Shown here: positions 37,353 to 46,010 of the stretch, piece by piece | Layout of the letters: every line of letters starts with the position of its first letter | Numbering within the stretch: the stretch's first letter is position 1 | Origin: Mesorhizobium sp. M1B.F.Ca.ET.045.04.1.1 | GTDB taxonomy: Bacteria > Pseudomonadota > Alphaproteobacteria > Rhizobiales > Rhizobiaceae | DNA length: 64,000 nt | Direction: 5' to 3' | Assembly: GCF_003952465.1 (NCBI RefSeq) | Contig: NZ_CP034448.1 | Location: 6,425,001-6,489,000 of the forward strand | The notes under the pieces: model-generated | What the model saw: only the letters and a program-made list of their open reading frames with translations | The model's database searches: none | Told to the model about the DNA's origin: nothing | Translations under genes and position numbers: made by a program

Positions 37353-38765
37353 ATGAACAGCCTGATCGGCCAATTCGACATTTCCGACGACCGCGTCAAA
37401 GAGATCGTCGCCGACACCATCAAGGGCGCCGACGACGGCGAACTGTTTCTCGAATACAGCGAGAGCGAAGCGCTGATGTTCGACAACGGCCGGCTGAAGA
37501 CGGCCAATTTCAACACCGACCAGGGTTTTGGCTTGCGCGCCGTCGCAGGCGAAGCCAGCGGCTATGCCCATTCCAGCGATCTTTCCGAAGCCTCGCTGCT
37601 GCGCGCGGCCGATGCCGTCTCGGCGGTCAAGGGCGGTTACTCCGGTACGCTCGCCGCGGCGCCCGCCCGCACCAATCGCCACCTCTATGGCGACGAGAAC
37701 CCCATCCCTTCGCCCAGTTTCGAGGCCAAGGCCAAGCTGTTGCAGGAGATCGACGCCTGGCTGCGCGCCGCCGATCCGCGCGTACGCCAGGTGACGGCTT
37801 CGCTCGCGGCCTCCTGGCAGCATGTCGAGATCGTGCGCGGCGACGGCCAGGTGGTGCGCGATATCCGCCCACTGGTCAGGATCAACGTCTCGGTGGTGGT
37901 CGGCGACGGCGACCGGCAGGAGAGCGGCTCCTACGGCATGGGCGGCCGCAAGAGCTTTGGCGAGTTCCTCACCGAGGAGAGTTGGAAGCACGCCGCGGGC
38001 GAGGCGCTGAGGCAGGCGCTGGTCAATCTCGAGGCCGTACCGGCGCCGGCGGGCACTTTCGACATCGTGCTTTCCAGCGGCTGGCCGGGCGTGATGCTGC
38101 ACGAGGCGGTCGGCCATGGGCTGGAAGGAGACTTCAACCGCAAGAAGACCTCGGCCTTCGCCGGCCTTATGGGTCAGCAGGTCGCGGCAAAGGGCGTCAC
38201 CGTGGTCGATGACGGCACGATCGCCGAGCGGCGCGGCTCGCTCACCGTCGACGACGAAGGAACACCTTCGGCGCGCAACGTGCTGATCGAGGACGGCAGA
38301 CTGGTCGGCTACATGCAGGACCGCCAGAACGCTCGTCTGATGGGCATGAAGGCGACGGGCAACGGCCGCCGCGAGGGCTACGCGCATCAGCCGATGCCGC
38401 GCATGACCAACACCTACATGACCGCGGGCGACATGCCGCCGGAAGAGATCATCGCCTCGGTCAAGAACGGCATCTATGCCGTCTCCTTCGGCGGCGGCCA
38501 GGTCGACATCACCTCGGGAAAATTCGTGTTCGGCTGCACCGAGGCCTACATGATCGAGGACGGCAAGGTGACGCAGCCGATCAAGGGTGCGATGCTGATC
38601 GGCAATGGGCCGGATGCCATGCATCGCGTCACCATGGTCGGCAACGACATGAAGCTCGACAACGGCATCGGCATGTGCGGCAAGGCTGGACAGGGCGTGC
38701 CTGTCGGCGTCGGCCAGCCGCATCTGAGGATGAACCAGATGACGGTGGGCGGCACCAGGGTTTGA
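37353..38765 (+). CDS. tldD: Metallopeptidase TldD
   Basis: 470 aa. The zinc motif VMLHEAVGHGLEGDFNRKK (HExxxH) is typical of the TldD half of the TldD/TldE heterodimer, which degrades unfolded peptides and matures some modified peptides. YGMGGRKSFGEF, TVVDDGTIAERRGS and the C-terminal GKAGQGVPVGVGQPHLRMN are further family marks. Start chosen at MNSLIGQFDISDD, the conserved N-terminus; the open frame continues 39 codons upstream. The partner tldE/pmbA is not in the window. Confidence 0.95.
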   Translation: MNSLIGQFDISDDRVKEIVADTIKGADDGELFLEYSESEALMFDNGRLKTANFNTDQGFGLRAVAGEASGYAHSSDLSEASLLRAADAVSAVKGGYSGTLAAAPARTNRHLYGDENPIPSPSFEAKAKLLQEIDAWLRAADPRVRQVTASLAASWQHVEIVRGDGQVVRDIRPLVRINVSVVVGDGDRQESGSYGMGGRKSFGEFLTEESWKHAAGEALRQALVNLEAVPAPAGTFDIVLSSGWPGVMLHEAVGHGLEGDFNRKKTSAFAGLMGQQVAAKGVTVVDDGTIAERRGSLTVDDEGTPSARNVLIEDGRLVGYMQDRQNARLMGMKATGNGRREGYAHQPMPRMTNTYMTAGDMPPEEIIASVKNGIYAVSFGGGQVDITSGKFVFGCTEAYMIEDGKVTQPIKGAMLIGNGPDAMHRVTMVGNDMKLDNGIGMCGKAGQGVPVGVGQPHLRMNQMTVGGTRV

Positions 38766-38799
38766 GGCATGGGGGCCGTTTCGGTATTATCAAGCCCAA

Positions 38800-39069
38800 A
38801 TGACCGGCTCCAAAAAACTCACTACGACCGTCTCGACCAAGGGACAGGTGACCCTGCCCAGCGCCATACGGGAACGAAGGGGCTGGGCTGCTGGCACGCA
38901 CCTGCAGGTCGAAGACACGCCAGAGGGCGTTCTTTTGAGGCCGGTGCCGGCCTTTGCGCCGACGCGGCCGGAGGACGTGTTTGGCGTCCTGCCGCATGGT
39001 GCGAAGACGCTGGAAGAAATGGACGCCGGCGTCCTTGCCGAAGCGCAGCGGCGCCACGCTCGCGATTGA
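38800..39069 (+). CDS. AbrB/SpoVT-type antitoxin (VapB-like), apparently orphan
   Basis: 89 aa. Residues ~8-45 form the swapped-hairpin AbrB domain (TVSTKGQVTLPSAIRERRGW, then HLQVEDTPEGVLLRP). The C-terminal part (PEDVFGVLPHGAKTLEEMDA, AEAQRRHARD) is the toxin-binding tail seen in VapB partners of PIN toxins. In such pairs the toxin start overlaps the antitoxin end; here the overlap reads ACGCTCGCGATTGATGCCAAT in the toxin frame and stops at once (see 39056-39082). It probably still binds DNA as a repressor of its own promoter. Confidence 0.8.
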   Translation: MTGSKKLTTTVSTKGQVTLPSAIRERRGWAAGTHLQVEDTPEGVLLRPVPAFAPTRPEDVFGVLPHGAKTLEEMDAGVLAEAQRRHARD

Positions 39070-39082
39070 TGCCAATCCTTGA
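39056..39082 (+). pseudogene. Scar of a VapC (PIN-domain) toxin start
   Basis: In the +2 frame relative to the antitoxin, codons ACG-CTC-GCG-ATT-GAT-GCC-AAT-CCT-TGA read (M/T)LAIDANP-stop. PIN toxins of the VapC family commonly begin MLAIDTN or MIAVDAN, with the first Asp being catalytic. The start codon has become ACG and the frame ends after eight codons. The following ~110 bp contain no further PIN motif in any frame. This is a short match, so the reading is an inference. Confidence 0.45.
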
Positions 39083-39195
39083 AGAGGCGTAGCGGCCTCG
39101 TCGGACGCGAACACGATCATGTTAGGAAATTATTAATTGTTCAATTGATTGGACCGCCGTTTCCGCGTTAACTCGTCACCAGTCTTCTCGTTGCG

Positions 39196-39870
39196 GTGTT
39201 GGCAGTGCTGCGTTTCCCTGGCGTCCTGACCTCTTCTTTCCTCCTCGGCCTCGTTTCGTTGATTGGTACGACGTCGCTATCCGTAGACACGGCAGCGGCG
39301 CAGTCGACACTGTTCAAGCGGCCATCGACTCAGTCTTCCGCAGATAGCGTTCGCTCCGCCTCGGTCGGGGGGCGCACCAGCGTTCCCTATGGCTGGCTCG
39401 ATTTCTGCGGCCGCCGGCCGAAAGAATGCAAGGTGGCGGCTTTGCCGGCCGCTCACGTCAAGCTGACCGCGCAGAACCTGCGCACCCTCAAGCGGATAAA
39501 CCAAAAGGCGAACCGCGCCATCAAGCCCGTCAGCAATTACGATCACTGGGGCACGATGATGGACCACTGGGACTATCCGGTGGACGGCAAGGGCGACTGC
39601 AAGATTTACGCGCTCTACAAGCGCAAGCTTCTCATGGAAGCGGGGTTTCCCAGGCAGGCGCTGCTGATGACCGTGGTGCGCGACCTCAACAATGAGGGTC
39701 ACACCATACTGACGGTGAAGACGGATAAGGGCGATCTCGTGCTCGACAATCTGGTCGATGAAATCAGGCCCTGGAACGCGACCGGCTATTATTTCCTGAA
39801 ACGCCAGTCGCAGCAGAACCCGAACATCTGGGTGTCGATCAACCAGCGCGGCGGCACGCCGAAAACCTGA
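39196..39870 (+). CDS. Bacterial transglutaminase-like cysteine peptidase (BTLCP)
   Basis: 224 aa, GTG start. Export signal at the N-terminus (LTSSFLLGLVSLIGTTSLSV), then a papain/transglutaminase-like domain with the catalytic triad in GKGDCKIYALYKRKLL (Cys135), NEGHTILTV (His169) and DLVLDNLVDEI (Asp184). The N-terminal YGWLDFCGRRPKEC segment is also typical. BTLCP peptidases are periplasmic; some (LapG) release adhesins under c-di-GMP control, but no LapD-like partner is adjacent here. Expression is probably independent: it has its own AT-rich upstream region (39115-39160). Confidence 0.9.
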   Translation: MLAVLRFPGVLTSSFLLGLVSLIGTTSLSVDTAAAQSTLFKRPSTQSSADSVRSASVGGRTSVPYGWLDFCGRRPKECKVAALPAAHVKLTAQNLRTLKRINQKANRAIKPVSNYDHWGTMMDHWDYPVDGKGDCKIYALYKRKLLMEAGFPRQALLMTVVRDLNNEGHTILTVKTDKGDLVLDNLVDEIRPWNATGYYFLKRQSQQNPNIWVSINQRGGTPKT

Positions 39871-39910
39871 CGGACGCCGCCAGGCGTGCAGGCTGAGCGG
39901 CCTGCGAGAG

Positions 39911-40020
39911 CCTAAAGCATATCTCCCGAAAGTGGGCCCGGTTTCGGGACGAAGACATGCCTAAAATCAAGAACCTAAAGCAAGGTCGCGTGAATCCTTT
40001 TTCACGCGACCTGCTTTAGC
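39911..40020. repeat. RIME-like double-palindrome element
   Basis: Palindrome one 39917-39960 (GCATATCTCCCGAAA ... TTTCGGGACGAAGACATGC); palindrome two 39975-40019 (CTAAAGCAAGGTCGCGTGAA ... TTCACGCGACCTGCTTTAG, with GAATC in the loop). Order and orientation mirror the elements at 369 and 61842. It separates the convergent BTLCP and caspase-like genes. Confidence 0.85.
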
Positions 40021-40135
40021 CTAGACATTCCGCTTTTGACGGTTGATACGCGCTACAGACCGGCGCCCCTGCCTTGCAAGTTCATGGCCGAAAAATCGGT
40101 TCGCAAAGGTAAGGCGCAGGTCCGACCGCGCCAGC

Positions 40136-42829
40136 CTACTGGTTGCAGGCCGGCTCGCCCTGCTGTCCGCAAGAAGGCTTCTTCTTGAGCTGCGGTTGCT
40201 CCTGCGGGAGACGCCGTTCTTGCATCTGCGGTCTCGGCTGCGAACGGAATTCCGGCCGTGGCTCCGATCTCTGCCGCCGCAGCACCTGCTCGTCAGGCCT
40301 TTCCTGCCTGAACTGGCGCTGCGCATTCTCGTTCGGCCTGTTGACCTTGAAGTTGCGCTGGACGTTGACCTCCGGGCCGCCGGCCCCTTCTTCGTTCTGC
40401 AGCCGGCGCAACATCCTGCGCCTGTCGTTTCCGCTGACCGAGCCCTGATTCTCGTCGGAGAACACGGTCGGATTGTTCCTCCTGAGCCGCTTCTGGATGC
40501 TCGGCTCGTTGTCGGCCGGCTCACCGTTGACGGTCGGCAGCCTGCGGAACTTCCTGCTCTTGGCGTTGGCGGAGCCCTGATTTTCATCGGAGAACACGTC
40601 GGGATTGTTCCTCCTGAGTCGCTCGCGCACGCTCGGCCGGTTCTCGGCCGGCATCTCGTTGACGGCAGGCAGCTTGCGGAACTTCCTGCCCCTTTCGCGT
40701 GCGCCGGCCGAACCTTGATCGTTCGGTTCGACAACGGACTGGCCTGCGGACAAATCCTTGCGCGTCAGCTTCCTCGGCTTGCCATTGTTGCGATCGGATA
40801 ATGCCTTGGGATTGTTCTGCCTGAACTTCTCCTGCGCGTTCTGCCCGTTGTCGGCCGGCATGCCGTTGACGGTGGGCAGCTTGCGGAGCTTTTTGCCCTT
40901 CCGCTGACCGGTGTCCTGCTCTCCGGTCACGGTGGCACCGGCATTTCCCGTCGCCTCCTGGTTGCCGCCTACTATGCCTTGCTTACCGAGCTGCTTCCTG
41001 GACTTGTTGCTTGGCAAATTCTCGCCATTCAGCGCCGGCTTGCCGTTGACGAGCGGCAGCCTCTTGCCATTGGCTCCGGGCAAGGCGTGATCGGTTGAGA
41101 GCTTGCCGGTTCTGGACAGGGTCTCCGGCTGCGGAGTCGCTGTGCCAGGCTGCTGGCGCTGGATAACACGCTGGCCAGGCTTCGGCGGCAAGGCGCCCTG
41201 TTGCTGATTGGATGGGGCCTGACGGACCTTGGCCGCCCTCTTCTGCAGAAGCGGCGGCAACGCGACCTTGGCCGCCAGCGCATCCGCGCGGGCACCAACG
41301 GCGCCTTCCATCGTCTTCTGGCCTGTTCTGCGGTCCACCTGGATACCGGCGCTAGGCTGCGCCGCCCGATTGATGGTCTCGTTTTTGATCGTCGTATTGA
41401 TGTTGTTGATGACGGTCGTGTTGTGGATGTTGTTGAAGATGATGTCGTTCGGCGGCCGCACGATGTGGCGCGGTGGGTTGATGAACACGGGTATCGGCAC
41501 GAACACCGGCGTCGGCAGCACGAAGATGTCGACCGGCGGCGGCGGTGGCTCAAGCACGACGAATTCCGGCGGCGGCGGCGGCAGGAAGATCACAGTGATC
41601 GGCGGCGGCGGCTCGAAGTCGAAATCGGGATCGTCGAAATAGAGCACCGGCCTATCGACATAGATGATTTCCTCCTCCGGCGGCGGCGACACATCATAGA
41701 CAATGACGGTGAACTCCTCCGGCGGCTCCAGGGCAGCATCGAAATGTTCAAGCCGCCGGCGCGCGTCCCACGCATGCGGGCCATGCGGGTAGCGCTCCAG
41801 GTAGGACCAGTAGGCTTCGGGCGTGTCCTGCAGCCAGGTCTCGCGCCAGGTGATCGCCTCGCGCCGCGCAGCGATGATAGCGCGCACGCGCTTAGCCATC
41901 GGATCGTGTGGATAGGCGACGAGGAAATCCTCGTAGCCGCGCATCGTGTCGCGGTCGAGAGCCGCGACATAAGCGTCACGAGCGTTGAAATCACGGATCG
42001 CTCTGGTCCGGTTGGACCGGGATTCGGCCTCCGAAACCCTGGGCGCGGGCGCGTCCGCAGCACGATCGAAGAAAACGAACGACGTGGTGATCTTCGAGGC
42101 GTTCCACGGCACTTCCGCGCCTTGCGTCACCTCGTTGACGCGCAGACGTGTGCGGTCGAAGACTTCGTCGAGCGACAAGCCGCCTTCGCGGATCATCTCG
42201 GCGAGGGCCTGAGCATAGGCGTCGTAGGGGCCCTTGCCTTCCGGCGCGACCGTTCCCGGAGCCGCGTTGAACGCAATCAGCATGTTCGGGTCGGGATCGA
42301 CCAGCGCGAGGCCACCGGCCAGAGGCTGGCTCATCTTCGGGAAGGCATTGGGCCGCGCCGCGTCGAGCACGACGATGTTTACCTTCGTCGGTAATCCGGC
42401 CAGCGACCTGGTGACATCGGAGAGCCGCATCGCCTGAAGCGGCACGTCCGCCGGACTGGCGATCTGGGCATCGACTGGTAGGAAGTAATTCTCGCCCTCG
42501 AACTGCACGCCGTGGCCGGCGAGATAGACGAAGACGACCGCGTCGGGACCGGCGGCAGAAACCTTGCCGAGGAAGTCGCGCAGCGCACCGCGCAACGAGT
42601 CCTGATCGACATCACGCGCGCCGACCACGTCGAATCCTGCCGCCTGCAAAGTTTGCGCGATCAGGCCGGCGTCATTGGCGGCAGTCGCGAGCTGGCCGGA
42701 CTGATAGGCGCCGTTGCCGATGACGAAAGCGAGGCGTTTTTGCTCCTGCGCGAGCGCACCCGTCGCAGACACGGCGGCGAACGCGATGAGAACGACGACC
42801 AAGCTTATGAACTTCCGAAGCGTCTGCAC
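40136..42829 (-). CDS. Exported caspase-fold protein lacking the catalytic cysteine, with repeat-rich tail
   Basis: 897 aa, GTG start. Signal peptide (1-28), then a caspase p20-like domain (~30-255): RLAFVIGNGAYQSGQLATAANDA, VYLAGHGVQFEGENYFLPVD (His106 kept), and IVVLDAARPNAF, where the catalytic Cys of the usual LDACR is Ala158. Residues ~280-375 are helical and tetratricopeptide-like in tone (YVAALDRDTMRGYEDFLVAYPHD). Residues ~385-455 are extremely Pro-rich. ~465-490 is Asn-rich (NNIHNTTVINNINTTI). Residues ~640-800 hold three ~45-aa repeats (RKLPTVNGMPADN ... RLRRNNPDVFSDENQGS) and a more decayed fourth upstream. A secreted pseudo-peptidase, possibly a scaffold. Confidence 0.85.
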   Translation of the reverse strand: MQTLRKFISLVVVLIAFAAVSATGALAQEQKRLAFVIGNGAYQSGQLATAANDAGLIAQTLQAAGFDVVGARDVDQDSLRGALRDFLGKVSAAGPDAVVFVYLAGHGVQFEGENYFLPVDAQIASPADVPLQAMRLSDVTRSLAGLPTKVNIVVLDAARPNAFPKMSQPLAGGLALVDPDPNMLIAFNAAPGTVAPEGKGPYDAYAQALAEMIREGGLSLDEVFDRTRLRVNEVTQGAEVPWNASKITTSFVFFDRAADAPAPRVSEAESRSNRTRAIRDFNARDAYVAALDRDTMRGYEDFLVAYPHDPMAKRVRAIIAARREAITWRETWLQDTPEAYWSYLERYPHGPHAWDARRRLEHFDAALEPPEEFTVIVYDVSPPPEEEIIYVDRPVLYFDDPDFDFEPPPPITVIFLPPPPPEFVVLEPPPPPVDIFVLPTPVFVPIPVFINPPRHIVRPPNDIIFNNIHNTTVINNINTTIKNETINRAAQPSAGIQVDRRTGQKTMEGAVGARADALAAKVALPPLLQKRAAKVRQAPSNQQQGALPPKPGQRVIQRQQPGTATPQPETLSRTGKLSTDHALPGANGKRLPLVNGKPALNGENLPSNKSRKQLGKQGIVGGNQEATGNAGATVTGEQDTGQRKGKKLRKLPTVNGMPADNGQNAQEKFRQNNPKALSDRNNGKPRKLTRKDLSAGQSVVEPNDQGSAGARERGRKFRKLPAVNEMPAENRPSVRERLRRNNPDVFSDENQGSANAKSRKFRRLPTVNGEPADNEPSIQKRLRRNNPTVFSDENQGSVSGNDRRRMLRRLQNEEGAGGPEVNVQRNFKVNRPNENAQRQFRQERPDEQVLRRQRSEPRPEFRSQPRPQMQERRLPQEQPQLKKKPSCGQQGEPACNQ

Positions 42830-42997
42830 TGCAATCCGCCGTCCGTTATCGCCATCCGCTCATATTAGTAACGCCGCAGAGGCAGGAATGTTTCCCTAAA
42901 GCGCAAAATTAAGAGCCCGCATAAAGGCGCCTTTAGGGCGCAATTTCGCCGAAAGAACAGAGGCTTCAGAAAATTTCCGCGAACCACCGGTTGTGAA

Positions 42998-44239
42998 CTA
43001 CCGGCGTCGTCTCGGTTTCTCCAGCAGCGCGACGGCCTCGACATGCGGCGACCACAGGAACTGGTCGATCGGCGTCACGCTCTTCAGTTGATAGCCGCCG
43101 TCGAGGAGAATGCGCAGGTCGCGCGCCAGCGTCACCGGATTGCAGGACACGGCAGCGACCAGCGGCACGTCCGAACGGGCGATCTGCTTCGACTGATCCT
43201 CGGCGCCGGCACGCGGCGGATCGAAGACCAGAGCGTCGAAGCCGTTCAATTCCTTGAAGGTCAGCGGCCGCCGGAAGAGGTCACGGCGCTCGCTGGTTAC
43301 CCGCTTGAGGCCGCTGGCGAAACGGAAGGCGCGGTCGAGCGCCGCGAGCGCCGGCGCGTCTCCCTCCACCGCATGGACCTCCGACTTCGCCGCGAGCCTG
43401 AGCGCGAAGCTGCCACAGCCGGCAAACAGGTCGGCGACCTTCTTCGCCCGCGAAAGGTGCTGGCCGACGAGACCGGCCATCGCCTGCTCGGCGGCCTCCG
43501 TCGCCTGCAGGAAGGCGCCCGGCGGGACGGCGACGGCGACCGATCCAAACTGCACCACCGGCTTCTTCGGCTCGACGATGATCTCGCCATCTACGGAAAG
43601 CCTCGCCAAACCCTCGGCCATCACGAAATTGGAGGCGATGCGGCGCTGGTTCTCGCCAAGCTTGCCGGCATCCTGGACGGCGACGTCGAGGCCGGACGCC
43701 GTGACGGTGACCGTCATATGGAAGGCTTTCGGCGTCGCGCAAACCAGATCGGCCAGCCGCCGCAGGCGACTGAGCGACGCAACGATCGCCGGCAGCGAGA
43801 TCGGGCATTCCTCGATCGGGATGATCTCGGAAGAAAGCGCGCGCACGAAGCCGAGCAGCATGCCGGCATCGGTACGCCGGGCGCTGAAGACGACGCGGCG
43901 CCGGGTGTGCGGCGCGCATGGCGCCAGCGCCTCGATCTCGCAGGCGATGCCCTTGGCCTTCAGCGCCTGCACCACCCGCTCGCGCTTCCATTTGCGATAG
44001 GCCTCGGCCTCGAAATGCTGCAGCGCGCAGCCGCCGCATTCGGTGAAATGCCGGCAGGGCGGCTCGACCCGGAGCGGCGAGGCTTCCAGAACCGACATCA
44101 GTGCCGCGCGATCCTTCTGGCGCGCCGCGGTGACCGTCTCGCCCGGCAGCGTGAACGGGATGAAGACCTCGCCGCCGTCGGCAGCGGCGATGCCGTCGCC
44201 CTGCGCGCCAAGCCTGGCGATAGTGAAGCGCGCGCTCAT
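42998..44239 (-). CDS. TrmA/RlmD-family class I RNA uridine methyltransferase
   Basis: 413 aa. TRAM-like N-terminus (MSARFTIARLGAQGDGIAAA), an iron-sulfur cysteine cluster starting CRHFTECGGCALQHFEAEAY, the SAM site VADLFAGCGSFALRLA, DALVFDPPRAGAEDQ, and the catalytic VSCNPVTLARDL (nucleophile Cys in SCNP). This family makes 5-methyluridine in tRNA or rRNA. Which RNA is modified cannot be told; a single TrmA-like enzyme is usual in Rhizobiales. The start overlaps the tlyA stop by four bases. The frame is open much further upstream but there the sequence encodes TlyA. Confidence 0.92.
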   Translation of the reverse strand: MSARFTIARLGAQGDGIAAADGGEVFIPFTLPGETVTAARQKDRAALMSVLEASPLRVEPPCRHFTECGGCALQHFEAEAYRKWKRERVVQALKAKGIACEIEALAPCAPHTRRRVVFSARRTDAGMLLGFVRALSSEIIPIEECPISLPAIVASLSRLRRLADLVCATPKAFHMTVTVTASGLDVAVQDAGKLGENQRRIASNFVMAEGLARLSVDGEIIVEPKKPVVQFGSVAVAVPPGAFLQATEAAEQAMAGLVGQHLSRAKKVADLFAGCGSFALRLAAKSEVHAVEGDAPALAALDRAFRFASGLKRVTSERRDLFRRPLTFKELNGFDALVFDPPRAGAEDQSKQIARSDVPLVAAVSCNPVTLARDLRILLDGGYQLKSVTPIDQFLWSPHVEAVALLEKPRRRR

Positions 44240-45009
44240 TTCGACCCCGCGTCCTTGATCGCGGCAAGCAGGAATTCGCGATTGCCATCGCCGCCTGCGA
44301 TCGGCGACGGGTGCAGCCCGAGCACGCGCCAGCCCGACACAGCGGCAAGCCAGTCGCGCAAATCGACGGCAACATGCTCGGCATCGCCTGGGTCCTTGAG
44401 CAGCCCGCCCTTGCCGATGGCTTCGCGGCCGGCTTCGAATTGCGGCTTGACCAAAAGCAGCGCCCTGGCGCCCTCGCCCGCCAAGGCGAGCGCCGGCGGC
44501 AGCGCCAGCTTCAGCGAGATGAAGCTGACGTCGCAGACGAGGAAATCCGGGATATGGCCGCCGAGATCGGCGGCGGTCAGGTCGCGGGCGTTCAGCCCTT
44601 CGATCACCGTCACACGAGGATCGCCGGCAATGTCGGGATGGATCTGGCCATGGCCGACATCGATCGCCGTGACATGGGCAGCGCCGCGCTCGAGCAGCAC
44701 CTGGGTGAAGCCGCCGGTCGAGGCGCCGATGTCGAGCGCTTCGCTGCCCGAGGCATCGAGCCCGAAATGATCGAGGCCGGCAATCAGCTTCAGCGCCGCG
44801 CGCGACACATAGGCCTGCGCGGGATCGTCGATGGCGACGAGGCAGTCCGGCACGACGGATTGGCCGGGCTTGCGGGCAACAGCACCGTCGACGGTGACCG
44901 TGCCGCGCTCGATCGCGTCGCGGGCGCGCGAACGGCTGGCGAACAGGCCGCGCTCGACGAGCAATTCGTCGAGCCGCTGGCGCTGGCTGGCTGGCAACGG
45001 AGAGTTCAT
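44236..45009 (-). CDS. TlyA family rRNA methyltransferase/putative haemolysin
   Basis: 257 aa. An N-terminal S4 RNA-binding domain (QRLDELLVERGLFASRSRARDAIERGTVTVDG) is followed by an FtsJ-like methyltransferase domain: YVSRAALKL, ALDIGASTGGFTQVLL, the catalytic-type Lys-Asp-Lys layout around VCDVSFISLKLAL and LLLVKPQFEAG. TlyA proteins 2'-O-methylate rRNA; haemolytic activity reported for some members is debated. It is directly upstream of, and coupled to, the TrmA-like gene. In many relatives tlyA follows dxs and xseB; here two small genes intervene. Confidence 0.93.
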   Translation of the reverse strand: MNSPLPASQRQRLDELLVERGLFASRSRARDAIERGTVTVDGAVARKPGQSVVPDCLVAIDDPAQAYVSRAALKLIAGLDHFGLDASGSEALDIGASTGGFTQVLLERGAAHVTAIDVGHGQIHPDIAGDPRVTVIEGLNARDLTAADLGGHIPDFLVCDVSFISLKLALPPALALAGEGARALLLVKPQFEAGREAIGKGGLLKDPGDAEHVAVDLRDWLAAVSGWRVLGLHPSPIAGGDGNREFLLAAIKDAGSK

Positions 45010-45119
45010 CGGCCTTCATTGGCGAAACCAAGCCGCGAAGGCAATGGCAGCGTGTTGAATATGGCGCATGACGCGGCAGAATGCGGAGGCGAAAAGCCGT
45101 TTCACCTTGGGAGGACGCG

Positions 45120-45521
45120 ATGCTGAAGGGAACCTGCCATTGTGGCGCTGCCCACTGGACCCTGGAAGGCGATCCGGGCCCGATCACGGCCTGCAACTGC
45201 ACGCTTTGCCGCCGCTATGGCACGCTCTGGGCCTACGACTATGTCGACGAGCGCATCCGCGTTGCGGGACCGGTGAGTTCCTATAGGCGTGCCGAAGTGA
45301 CCGAGCCCGCGCTCGAAATCCTGTTCTGCCCGAAATGCGCCTGCGTGCTCGCCTGGCGCGGTTTGCGCTCCAGCTCCAGTGGCCGTACCCGTATTGCCGT
45401 CAATGTCAGGCTGGCGCCGCCGGAGGCCGTCGCCGACCTGCCGATCGACCATTTCGACGGTCTCGAAACATTCGACGACCTGCCGCGCGACGGCCGCTGC
45501 GTGCGCGATATGTGGTTTTAG
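45120..45521 (+). CDS. GFA (glutathione-dependent formaldehyde-activating) family protein
   Basis: 133 aa. Zinc-binding cysteines in the family arrangement: GTCHCGAAHW, CNCTLCRRYGTLWAY, and FCPKCACVLAWRG. GFA-fold proteins include glutathione-dependent formaldehyde-activating enzyme and CENP-V-like proteins; most members are of unknown substrate. Start at 45120 with GGGAGG upstream; a more upstream in-frame start (45081) has no ribosome site. Tail-to-tail overlap of four bases with the next gene on the minus strand. Confidence 0.9.
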   Translation: MLKGTCHCGAAHWTLEGDPGPITACNCTLCRRYGTLWAYDYVDERIRVAGPVSSYRRAEVTEPALEILFCPKCACVLAWRGLRSSSSGRTRIAVNVRLAPPEAVADLPIDHFDGLETFDDLPRDGRCVRDMWF

Positions 45522-45802
45522 AAAACCGTCCGCGAGACCGGGCGCTCGACGGCCGGCATCAGGCCGTCATTGTTGGAAGCCTGCTTGCGCGGCTCAACCG
45601 AAACGGGCGCGGCCGGTGCGGCGTCCGGCAGCACCACGAGTTGAGGAACCTGCCTGTAGGAAAAGCCGCCGCGGATCTTGCCGATCTTGCCGGCGACGAT
45701 GTCGACCACTGCCTTTTCGAGGTTGCGGTCATAACGCGTTTCGGCTGCCACCGGCGCGGCCACGGCCATTGAAAGGGCCATGCCGCAAAGCAACGATTTC
45801 AT
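45518..45802 (-). CDS. Small exported protein, unknown function
   Basis: 94 aa. A clean signal peptide (MKSLLCGMALSMAVAAPVAA, cleavage near AAETRY) precedes KAVVDIVAGKIGKIRGGFSY and a Pro/Ala-rich C-terminus. The pattern NLEKAVVDIVAGKIGKIRGG is reminiscent of small rhizobial periplasmic proteins, but I cannot name a family. The stop overlaps the GFA stop by four bases on the opposite strand. The following 208 bp to dxs contain no recognised feature. Confidence 0.7.
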   Translation of the reverse strand: MKSLLCGMALSMAVAAPVAAETRYDRNLEKAVVDIVAGKIGKIRGGFSYRQVPQLVVLPDAAPAAPVSVEPRKQASNNDGLMPAVERPVSRTVF

Positions 45803-46010
45803 TGTTCTTATCTCCCTGCCTCAGACCAAGGTCTTACCAGGGCGCCGTTGAAAATCGGCCAAAAGATACGGTAACCGAACCGCAAAACAGAAGCGTTAAC
45901 AAATAGTTACGATTCCAGCTTAACGCAATTAGGGACGTAAAACCGCCTAACATTTTTACTGGAATTGCTTCCGAAGCCGGCAAAGAGCTTCAGCACGTTG
46001 AGATTTCGAT

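Noticed and set aside
44240..45202. N-terminal extension of the TrmA-like frame to 734 aa
   Set aside because: The added part is the shadow of tlyA in another frame; family similarity begins at the ATG at 44239.
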